DNA of 45,439 nt from an uncultured Oscillospiraceae bacterium (GTDB lineage Bacteria > Bacillota > Clostridia > Oscillospirales > Oscillospiraceae), in assembly GCA_934546685.1 (NCBI GenBank), contig CAKTEB010000006.1, positions 1 to 45,439 on the forward strand, written 5' to 3'. A program made the translations under genes and the position numbers. The notes below the pieces were generated by a model that had not been told where the DNA came from, made no database searches, and was given only the letters and a program-made list of their open reading frames with translations. Of this stretch, positions 37,302 to 45,439 are shown piece by piece. Within the stretch, counting starts at the first letter, position 1; each line of letters starts with the position of its first letter.

Positions 37302-38729
37302 TCAGCAGCTCCTCATCAGCCGCATGAAAAACTTCACGGCGTTCTCCGTGTTTTCAATGCGGATCCGTTCGTTGTTTCCGTGTACCGTTGCCTTTTCCTC
37401 TCCGGTGACGTACTTACCGGAGAACCGGTACACATGGTCGCAGATGCTCCGCCAGTGCCGGGAATCCGTGCAGGCCACCATCTGATAGGGGCTCACCACT
37501 GCCTGGGGCCAGGTGGCCTCGATGGCCGCCTTCAGCCGGTCAAACTCCGGCCCCAGCAGGGATTCCGGCCCCGGGTCGGTGCCGGGATTCACGGTGATCT
37601 CCACCTGGGGATCGCGAATCTTTTTCCGCAGCCGCTCCGCCGCGCTCTCCTGGGTGTCGCCCCACATGAGCCGGAGATTGGCAAACATCTTGGCCTCCGC
37701 CGGGATCACGTTCCCCGCCTGGCTGCCCTGGCTCTGGGTCAGGGCAAAGGTGGTGCAGGCCCCGGCCTCGAGCATGCCCCCCTGCTTCCGGAGCCACCGG
37801 TAATACAGGGGCCGCAGGATATGGCGGTTTGCCAGCAGCACCCGGGTCTTATAGCCGCAGTACCGCCCCATGGTGTCCACCATGGCCTCCAGGGCCGGGC
37901 CCGGGCGCATGGGGAAGGGCCGGGAGCCGATGCGGGTCATGGCCCTGCAGAGCCTGGGCAGGGGATTTCCGGGATTCGGCACCGAGGAATGGCCCCCGGG
38001 GCTTTTCGCCGTGAACCAGAGGTTGGCCACGCCCTTCTCCCCCACGCCCACCATGGCGCAGGGCACCGTGGTGCCCGGAAAAAAGCCATCCATAATGTCG
38101 CCGCCCTCATCGATGACAAAGGCCGGGGTGATGCCCCGTTCCCGGATCAGATCCCGGATGGAGGCCGCCGAGGGGCCCATGATCTCCTCCTCCCCGGACA
38201 GGGCGAAGTAGATATCGTGCTTCGGTGTAAAGCCCTGCTCCAGCAGCGTCTCCGCCGCCTCCAGCATAGCGCACAGCTGATTTTTCATATCCAGGGTGCC
38301 CCGGCCCCAGAGCACTCCGTTCTCCAGGATCCCCGCAAAGGGCGGCTTCTCCCAGGCGTTCTCCTGGGCGGGCACCACGTCATAGTGGGAGAGCAGCACC
38401 GCCGGATCCCCCGGCTCCCGGCCCTTTAGATGGATCAGCACGCCGGTGGTGTCCACCCGCTCCACCTCCGCCTTCTCCCACAGCAGGGGATAGAATTCCG
38501 GCAGCAGGGCCCGAAATTTCTCGAATTCCGCCTCATCCCGGTGCTCCGGAGTGGAGATGGTTTTGCAGCGGATCATGGCCTGCAGATGCCGTACCGCCCG
38601 TTCCCGGTCCACCACTGGTTCTTCCTCCTGAACTTCCCCTCGCTCCGGCGGCACGAATCTGGCTCCCCGCAGAACCAGCACCCCCAAGCATACGATCACC
38701 GCCGCCAATATCAAAAGTCCCGCCAGCAT
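37302..38729 (-). CDS. M20-family peptidase with N-terminal membrane anchor
   Basis: Zinc metallopeptidase of the M20 carboxypeptidase/PM20D1-like group, 475 residues. An N-terminal hydrophobic helix (about 2-20) suggests membrane anchoring or export. Metal and catalytic segments: LLSHYDVVPA (first His, with catalytic Asp), GRGTLDMKNQL, ALSGEEEIMG with the Glu-Glu pair, and the dimerisation domain GGHSSVPN. Substrate could be peptides or N-acyl amino acids. It is followed one base later by rlmA. Confidence 0.9.
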   Translation of the reverse strand: MLAGLLILAAVIVCLGVLVLRGARFVPPERGEVQEEEPVVDRERAVRHLQAMIRCKTISTPEHRDEAEFEKFRALLPEFYPLLWEKAEVERVDTTGVLIHLKGREPGDPAVLLSHYDVVPAQENAWEKPPFAGILENGVLWGRGTLDMKNQLCAMLEAAETLLEQGFTPKHDIYFALSGEEEIMGPSAASIRDLIRERGITPAFVIDEGGDIMDGFFPGTTVPCAMVGVGEKGVANLWFTAKSPGGHSSVPNPGNPLPRLCRAMTRIGSRPFPMRPGPALEAMVDTMGRYCGYKTRVLLANRHILRPLYYRWLRKQGGMLEAGACTTFALTQSQGSQAGNVIPAEAKMFANLRLMWGDTQESAAERLRKKIRDPQVEITVNPGTDPGPESLLGPEFDRLKAAIEATWPQAVVSPYQMVACTDSRHWRSICDHVYRFSGKYVTGEEKATVHGNNERIRIENTENAVKFFMRLMRSC

Positions 38730-38765
38730 ATCTGTTCCCCGCTTTCCTCTGTGGTTTTCTCCGTT

Positions 38766-38794
38766 ATTCTACCGCATTTCCCCCGCCGGGTCAA
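38766..38794 (-). promoter_or_regulatory. Promoter of the M20 peptidase-rlmA unit
   Basis: Minus strand: -35 TTGACC (38789-38794), 17-bp spacer, -10 TAGAAT (38766-38771). Confidence 0.75.
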
Positions 38795-38826
38795 ACCCCA
38801 GGGGGGCAAATCCCAGGGAAAACACC

Positions 38827-38855
38827 TTGCCACCGGGCTCCGGCTGTGTTATGAT
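38827..38855 (+). promoter_or_regulatory. Promoter of the acidic hypothetical protein
   Basis: -35 TTGCCA (38827-38832), 17-bp spacer, -10 TATGAT (38850-38855). It is divergent from, and about 30 bases away from, the M20 promoter. Confidence 0.75.
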
Positions 38856-38885
38856 GTAGAAAAACATTGTTGGAGGCTGCGTATT

Positions 38886-39497
38886 GTGGCAATTTTGAAG
38901 GATTTTATTGACCAGGTTTCCTTTGACGAGGCCTGGGCGCTGCTGGGCCATGGCCGGGAGAATATGGAGCAGTATAAGGACGCCTATCAGTCCATCTACT
39001 CTGAGCTCAAGGCCGCCGAGCCCGCAGAAAACACTGATCATATGACCATCAAATTCGTCATGGAGGAGGAGCCCGAGTGGTCCTTCTACTTTGACACCGA
39101 TGATTCCGAATCCGAGGACGAGGCCCCGGAGGAGGAAGAGGAGGAGGGCCCCACCCTCCAGGTCTACGGCTTCATTCCCGGAGATGAGGAGGGCTACGCC
39201 ATCGGCCTCAAGCCCCCGGAGATCCTGCTGGGTCTGGACGTGGATCCCGACACCGCCAGAGACTACACCCCCCAGGAGATCGTGGCCAACTGTCTGGCCG
39301 AGATGACCTATTCCTCCACCGTGGCCTCCAGCGCCTACGGCACGGAAAAGGACATGGCCGGCGGCGGTCTGCTGGCCTCCCAGAACTGCATGCAGGAGGA
39401 CATCCAGAACATCGACCTGGAAAAGCTCCGGCAGGAGCTGGGCGTGCTGCCCAAGCCCGAGGAGGACTACAAAACGAAATACGGCTTCCTGTTCTAA
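38886..39497 (+). CDS. Acidic hypothetical protein
   Basis: Predicted soluble protein of 203 residues that I do not recognise with confidence. Start GTG at 38886 stands nine bases after GGAGG and begins MAILKDFIDQVSFDEAWALL. It has no signal or membrane segment. A Glu/Asp-rich stretch lies near residues 75-95; the C-terminal part (LGLDVDPDTARDYTPQEIVA) is helical in character, ending DYKTKYGFLF. Its start recalls small DUF proteins of Lachnospiraceae and Oscillospiraceae that are often alone in the genome. Own promoter and terminator. Confidence 0.85.
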   Translation: MAILKDFIDQVSFDEAWALLGHGRENMEQYKDAYQSIYSELKAAEPAENTDHMTIKFVMEEEPEWSFYFDTDDSESEDEAPEEEEEEGPTLQVYGFIPGDEEGYAIGLKPPEILLGLDVDPDTARDYTPQEIVANCLAEMTYSSTVASSAYGTEKDMAGGGLLASQNCMQEDIQNIDLEKLRQELGVLPKPEEDYKTKYGFLF

Positions 39498-39505
39498 AAA
39501 GCGCA

Positions 39506-39547
39506 GACAGGGTGCACTGCAAGTTCCGCAGTGCACCCTGTCTTTTT
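39506..39547. terminator. Bidirectional terminator between the acidic protein and the NUDIX gene
   Basis: GACAGGGTGCACTGC (39506-39520) pairs perfectly with GCAGTGCACCCTGTC (39528-39542), T run on the plus strand and A residues before the stem for the other. The T run overlaps the NUDIX stop codon. Confidence 0.9.
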
Positions 39548-40046
39548 ATAGATAGCCCCGGCTTTTGAGAAATGCGCCGTACCGCCGCCGCTGGCTGGGG
39601 ATCATGTCCTCCCGTACAAAGGCCGGGAATTCCTCCGGGGGGATCCAGCGGAAATCCACGGTCTCTCCCTCCTGGAGCACCACCGAAGCCTTGTCACAGT
39701 CCGTCTCCGCCCGGTACATATAAAAGATGGAGTGGGCGGGGTCGCTGACCTCCCGGCGGAGCAGCTCCAGCTGCTCCGGCCGGATGCCGGTCTCCTCCCG
39801 AAGCTCCCGGAGGGCACACTCCAAGGATCCCTCGCCCCTCAGCGCAGAGCCTCCGGCGGTGGTCTCCCACGCCCCAGGATGGTTGGGCTTCCGGGGATCC
39901 CGGCGCATGGCCAAAATACTGCCGTCCCGGTGCTCCACGATGATCTCACAGACCAGGTGGTAGAGCCCCTCCGGCACCTTCTCTCCCCGGATCAGGTTCA
40001 CCCCAGCCAAGGTGCCGTCCGCCCGATAGCCGTCCCAGATCTCCAT
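39546..40046 (-). CDS. NUDIX hydrolase
   Basis: NUDIX pyrophosphohydrolase of 166 residues. Nudix box: GGSALRGEGSLECALRELRE continuing ETGI near 60-82, with the REx2EE catalytic core. The first 30 residues (MEIWDGYRADGTLAGVNLIR) are typical of the isopentenyl-diphosphate-isomerase-like NUDIX subgroup found in Bacillota. Substrate unknown. It starts 15 bases after the cation ATPase and is probably cotranscribed. Confidence 0.9.
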   Translation of the reverse strand: MEIWDGYRADGTLAGVNLIRGEKVPEGLYHLVCEIIVEHRDGSILAMRRDPRKPNHPGAWETTAGGSALRGEGSLECALRELREETGIRPEQLELLRREVSDPAHSIFYMYRAETDCDKASVVLQEGETVDFRWIPPEEFPAFVREDMIPSQRRRYGAFLKSRGYL

Positions 40047-40061
40047 ATTACGCCTCTTTTC

Positions 40062-42698
<2,637 letters not shown>

Positions 42699-42714
42699 AG
42701 CTGCCTCCTTTTAT

Positions 42715-42761
42715 GGGGCAACACTGCTCAAATGTGGTGCGACAATTTGTACAGTGCTGCA
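42715..42761. repeat. Dispersed palindromic element, copy 5, before the cation ATPase
   Basis: GGGGCAACACTGCTCAAAT (42715-42733) and 42745-42761, reverse complement TGCAGCACTGTACAAAT. It lies between mntP and the ATPase, four bases from the AAAAGGAGG, and could act as a partial terminator or as a cap on the ribosome site. Confidence 0.65.
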
Positions 42762-42795
42762 TTTTACACTCGTTTACCCAACATCGCTTCCTGGT

Positions 42796-43365
42796 TTATC
42801 CTCCGAAAAACAGATGCTCGATGAGGATCTTCACGCCGATGGCGATGAGCACCAGTCCACCGAAGAACTCTGCCTTGGCCTCGAAGCGGTTGCCGAACAC
42901 ATTGCCGATCTTCACGCCCACGAAGGAGCATACGAAGGTAGTGAGGCCGATAAACGTGACGGCCGGCACAATGGCTACATCCAAGAACGCAAAGGTCACG
43001 CCCACGGCCAGAGCGTCGATGCTGGTAGCCACGGCCAGGGTCAGCATGGTCTTAAAGGTAAAGGACGCGTCTGGACATTCCTCCTCGTCCTCCTTGCTCC
43101 GGGACTCCTTGATCATGTTGATACCGATGATCCCCAGCAGAATAAAGGCGATCCAGTGATCCACGTTGGTGATCAGGGACTGGAACCGGATGCCCAGCAG
43201 CCAGCCGATCAGGGGCATCAGGGCCTGGAACCCGCCGAAGTACAGTCCGCAGATCAGACAGTGCTTCGCCTCCAGCTTCTGAACCGACAGGCCCTTGCAG
43301 ATGGACACGGCAAAGGCATCCATGCTCAGGCCCACGGCCAGAATAAACAGCTCAACAAAACTCAT
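42796..43365 (-). CDS. mntP: Manganese efflux pump MntP
   Basis: Putative Mn2+ exporter, 189 residues, six helices. The repeat signatures are LSMDAFAVSICKG near the N-terminus and ATSIDALAVGVTFAFLD near 115, each carrying the conserved Asp. A Lys/Glu/Asp loop lies between the halves (about 85-100). ATG at 43365 follows GGGAGGAA. Directly behind the yybP-ykoY riboswitch. Confidence 0.95.
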   Translation of the reverse strand: MSFVELFILAVGLSMDAFAVSICKGLSVQKLEAKHCLICGLYFGGFQALMPLIGWLLGIRFQSLITNVDHWIAFILLGIIGINMIKESRSKEDEEECPDASFTFKTMLTLAVATSIDALAVGVTFAFLDVAIVPAVTFIGLTTFVCSFVGVKIGNVFGNRFEAKAEFFGGLVLIAIGVKILIEHLFFGG

Positions 43366-43386
43366 GTGTACATTCCTCCCAAATAT

Positions 43387-43424
43387 AAAAAAAGAGACCT
43401 ATCTGCCCCTATGGCAGATAAGTC
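43387..43424 (-). terminator. Riboswitch expression-platform terminator
   Basis: On the minus strand GACTTATCTGCC (43424-43413) pairs with GGCAGATAGGTC (43406-43395), followed by a T-rich run (43394-43387). It would be prevented from forming when manganese is bound. Confidence 0.85.
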
Positions 43425-43512
43425 TGGTCATTTCATACGGAGCCAGAGTGCATACGCACTCAGGATGTTGGCCCCATAACGCCGGAGTCGGCGCTGACTA
43501 CTCCCTTAGCTT
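43387..43512 (-). ncRNA. Manganese-sensing yybP-ykoY riboswitch
   Basis: The leader read on the minus strand begins CTAAGGGAGTAGTC (the conserved GGGAGUAG element), closes a CGCCGACTCCGGCG stem, then has GGGGCCAACAT with a GAGTGC/GCACTC arm and GGCTCCGT, the second conserved half that forms the Mn2+ site with the first. A terminator follows and mntP is next. Promoter and distance fit the known class; high Mn2+ should increase mntP. Confidence 0.85.
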
Positions 43513-43518
43513 GTGGTT

Positions 43519-43547
43519 ACTATATCATGATTTAGCCGGACTGTCAA
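43519..43547 (-). promoter_or_regulatory. Promoter for the riboswitch-mntP operon
   Basis: Minus strand: perfect -35 TTGACA (43542-43547), 17-bp spacer, -10 TATAGT (43519-43524). Confidence 0.85.
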
Positions 43548-43571
43548 GGGGATTTTCCGTCCCTTTGGAGC

Positions 43572-43603
43572 AAAAAATGTCCGAGCCGGGCTCGGACATT
43601 TTT
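43572..43603. terminator. Bidirectional terminator before the Gly/Pro-tailed protein
   Basis: TGTCCGAGC (43578-43586) pairs with GCTCGGACA (43590-43598), flanked by A6 and T5, so it can end transcripts from either side; on the minus strand it serves the gene at 43611. Confidence 0.85.
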
Positions 43604-43610
43604 CGTCTTT

Positions 43611-44018
43611 TTACTTACCGGGAGGGGGCGGCATGCCGGGGCCACCGGGGCCGCCAGGAGGGGGCATGCCAGGGCCGCCGGGGCCGCCGGGAGGGGGCCC
43701 TCCTGCGGGCATGGGCGGAGCCTCAACGGGCCGGGACTCGGTGGAAAACTCCACCACAACGCCCTCCATGCCGCCGGTGAAGGTCATTTTGCCCTCCACA
43801 TTGCCGTTTTCCTCTACCCTGCCCACATAATTGCGGATCAGGCCGCCCTGCTCGATTTTGAAGGCAAAGCTGCCGTCCGGCTGGATCTCCGCCTGCTCCA
43901 GGAAGGGTACCGTGGCCCACTGGCCGGGGGCGATATCCACCCGAGCGGTCTGGGCGCTAAAATCAATGGTGGTCTCGCGTTCCGCGCCGGGGGTGTGCTC
44001 ATATACCATAAATGCCAT
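43611..44018 (-). CDS. Small hypothetical protein with Gly/Pro-rich tail
   Basis: 135 residues, not recognised. Start ATG at 44018 behind AAGGAGAT; a longer frame to 44090 runs through the palindrome and has no SD. The body (1-95) is beta-rich and mildly acidic: VYEHTPGAERETTIDF, ADVDIAP-like turns, EIQPDGSFAFKIEQGGLIRN, NVEGKMTFTGGMEGVVVEF, recalling small carbohydrate- or lipid-binding barrels. The tail (about 96-135) is Pro/Gly repeats ending PGGPGMPPPPGK. The same Gly-Gly-Pro style occurs inside the flavin oxidoreductase at 3454, a possible functional link. No signal peptide, so likely cytoplasmic. Confidence 0.8.
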   Translation of the reverse strand: MAFMVYEHTPGAERETTIDFSAQTARVDIAPGQWATVPFLEQAEIQPDGSFAFKIEQGGLIRNYVGRVEENGNVEGKMTFTGGMEGVVVEFSTESRPVEAPPMPAGGPPPGGPGGPGMPPPGGPGGPGMPPPPGK

Positions 44019-44037
44019 AGTTCGATCTCCTTTTTGC

Positions 44038-44066
44038 GGCAGCACCTCATAAATGTGGTATTGCCC
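44038..44066. repeat. Dispersed palindromic element, copy 6, before the Gly/Pro-tailed protein
   Basis: GGCAGCACC (44038-44046) and GGTATTGCC (44057-44065), the latter's complement being GGCAATACC. It sits directly upstream of the AAAAAGGAG of the gene at 44018. Confidence 0.6.
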
Positions 44067-44140
44067 TAGATATGATAGAATTACTTCCATCTGTCACATC
44101 TATTATATAGAGTCAGAACTATTTCCGCAAGAAAAACCGC

Positions 44141-45289
44141 TCACCGGGACATAAATGCAACAATCTCGTCCCATTTGGCGCTGACGGAGCCCTGGACAAA
44201 GCCCGGCTTGCCGCCACCCCGGCCGCCGAGGGCCCCGTTGAGCTCCCTGACCCAGTCCCGGAGGTTGCCGTCTTTTTGTCCCACGGCATATTTATAGCCG
44301 CTGTTCTCGTCCCCGGAGAACACCGCCGCGCGGCCTCCGCAGGTCTCCTGGATGGCGATGGCCGCCCGGCGCACGCCATCGGCGCTGAGGCCGTCCAGCT
44401 TCACCAGCACGTCTCCCTTATTCCGGAGCTCCTCCGCCTTGGCGGCAAATTGGGCGCTCTCCATGGCAAACAGCTGCTGCCGCAGGCCCTCCAGCTCCCC
44501 TGAGAGCTTGTCCACAGCCTTGGCGGTCTCCAGCACCTTGGCAGAGAGCTTCTGGGACACCAGCCGGTTCTGCTCCTGGATCTGACTCAGGTAGTTTATG
44601 GCCCGGCCACCCGCCAGCATCTCCACCCGGACGCCGCTGTGGAACTTCTCCACGGACACGATCTTTACCAGGCCAATCTCTCCGGTGCGCGCCACATGGG
44701 TGCCGCAGCAGGCGCAGATATCCGCCCCTGGGAATTCCACGATTCGCACCCTCCCGGTGAGCTCCTTTTTGCTCCGGTAGGGGATCTCCTTCAGCTCCTC
44801 CGGCTCCGGGTACCAGCACTTCACCGGCGTATCCAGCCAGATTCTCTGGTTGACCTCCCGCTCCACCTCTAGCAGCTGCTCCAGCGTCAAAATTCCGCTG
44901 AAATCAATGGTCACCATGTCCGCTCCCATGTGGAAGCCCACGTTGTCGTAGCCATAGATCCGGTGGACAACGCCCGAAACCATGTGCTCCCCGGAGTGCT
45001 GCTGGGTCAGGTCAAAGCGCCGATCCCAGTCAATGATCCCATGTACCTCTGTGCCCGCCTCGATGGGCTCCGCGGTGCAGTGGAGCACCAGGCCGTCCTT
45101 CTCGTGGGTATCGGTGACCGGGATGCCGTTCAGGGTTCCCTTGTCCCCGGGCTGACCGCCGCCCTCGGGGTAGAAGCAAGTCTGATCCAGCACGATCTCA
45201 TACCCCTGCTTTCCCTGCCGGCATTCCAGCACCCGGGCGGTCATCTCCCGCTGATAGGCATCCCCATAAAATAGCTTTTCTGTTTCCAT
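44141..45289 (-). CDS. alaX: Alanyl-tRNA editing protein AlaX (long form with DHHA1)
   Basis: Hydrolyses mischarged Ser- or Gly-tRNA(Ala). 382 residues: editing domain with PEGGGQPGDKGTLNG, zinc ligands in QQHSGEHMVSG (near 85) and CACCGTHVARTGEIG (near 193-206), and a DHHA1-like C-terminal region with a coiled-coil linker (about 235-285). There is no aminoacylation domain, so this is a trans-editing factor rather than AlaRS. ATG at 45289 stands eight bases after GGAGG; the ATG at 45304 overlaps that SD and is less likely. Confidence 0.93.
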   Translation of the reverse strand: METEKLFYGDAYQREMTARVLECRQGKQGYEIVLDQTCFYPEGGGQPGDKGTLNGIPVTDTHEKDGLVLHCTAEPIEAGTEVHGIIDWDRRFDLTQQHSGEHMVSGVVHRIYGYDNVGFHMGADMVTIDFSGILTLEQLLEVEREVNQRIWLDTPVKCWYPEPEELKEIPYRSKKELTGRVRIVEFPGADICACCGTHVARTGEIGLVKIVSVEKFHSGVRVEMLAGGRAINYLSQIQEQNRLVSQKLSAKVLETAKAVDKLSGELEGLRQQLFAMESAQFAAKAEELRNKGDVLVKLDGLSADGVRRAAIAIQETCGGRAAVFSGDENSGYKYAVGQKDGNLRDWVRELNGALGGRGGGKPGFVQGSVSAKWDEIVAFMSR

Positions 45290-45322
45290 GATCCACGCCT
45301 CCATAGGCCATTATTTTTGCTT

Positions 45323-45351
45323 ATCTTAGCACAAATCCATCCCGGATGCAA
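45323..45351 (-). promoter_or_regulatory. alaX promoter
   Basis: Minus strand: -35 TTGCAT (45346-45351), 17-bp spacer, -10 TAAGAT (45323-45328). Confidence 0.7.
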
Positions 45352-45388
45352 TTCAGCGCGTATTTCTCAAAGAATTCCGGCAAAATCA

Positions 45389-45419
45389 TTGACAGGGCCC
45401 CAGGGGCCCAGGATATAAT
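45389..45419 (+). promoter_or_regulatory. Promoter with 19-bp spacer and internal dyad (MerR-like)
   Basis: -35 TTGACA (45389-45394) and -10 TATAAT (45414-45419), both perfect, separated by 19 bp. The spacer contains GGGCCCCAGGGGCCC, an almost perfect dyad. An over-long spacer with a central dyad is the hallmark of MerR-family-controlled promoters. The gene it drives lies beyond the window. Confidence 0.6.
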
Positions 45420-45439
45420 TGGGGTAACACACCACGGAA

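Overview
The window looks like chromosome from an anaerobic, GC-rich Bacillota of the class Clostridia, most like gut Oscillospiraceae (Oscillibacter, Flavonifractor or Lawsonibacter relatives). That placement is inferred from gene content: pyruvate:ferredoxin oxidoreductase, an Old-Yellow-Enzyme reductase with iron-sulfur cysteines, a GH25 lysozyme with SLH domains, CUT1 permeases without a local ATPase, strong sigma-A promoters with 17-bp spacers, and GTG/TTG starts behind good Shine-Dalgarno (SD) sequences. I saw no tRNA, rRNA, prophage, transposase or CRISPR array.

Layout. 1-3142 (-): a MacB/FtsX-type ABC exporter (permease cut by the left edge, plus its ATPase). 3454-5583 (+): a flavin/Fe-S enoate-reductase-like enzyme carrying a ten-fold Gly-Gly-Pro insertion. 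5641-7641 (-): operon thiI-cinA-crcB. 7724-8677 (-): a shortened MATE transporter with an elaborate leader. 8973-10490 (-): comM. 10862-14392 (+): nifJ. 14393-15215: a long non-coding interval with a hairpin cluster and a candidate structured RNA with its own promoter and terminator. 15216-17549 (+): a GntR/UTRA regulator and murC. 17688-20574 (+): a two-component system. 20781-22640 (+): a secreted, membrane-anchored repeat protein. 22869-30409 (+): a five-gene transport operon mixing importer permeases, an efflux-type adaptor, a MacB-like domain protein and a large solute-binding lipoprotein. 30556-32175 (+): GH25-SLH lysozyme. 32246-38729 (-): M20 peptidase, rlmA (frameshifted), prfA, threonylcarbamoyl-AMP synthase, coaE and M18 aminopeptidase. 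38886-39497 (+): an unknown acidic protein. 39546-43512 (-): a manganese (yybP-ykoY) riboswitch, mntP, a P2-type cation ATPase and a NUDIX hydrolase. 43611-44018 (-): a small protein with a Gly/Pro tail. 44141-45289 (-): alanyl-tRNA editing protein. A promoter at the right edge fires out of the window.

How parts work together. CTTAA direct repeats with an 11-bp period lie upstream of the two-component system and directly against the -35 of the hybrid transport operon, which suggests that the response regulator controls both. The riboswitch leads into mntP and, about 100 bases later, a cation ATPase, which reads as one metal-export unit. The prfA-tsaC-coaE cluster serves translation and cofactor supply.

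Most unusual: (1) a dispersed imperfect palindrome (GGGCAAYACC-type arms) lying in the 5' leaders of at least five minus-strand genes, often right against the SD; (2) twin terminator hairpins with the same CGUAAAUCC loop sequence ahead of the MATE gene; (3) the promoter-structured RNA-terminator unit before gntR; (4) the hybrid transport operon and its probable regulatory link; (5) a frameshift in rlmA and an apparent in-frame deletion in the MATE gene. All calls come from reading the sequence; no database search was run.
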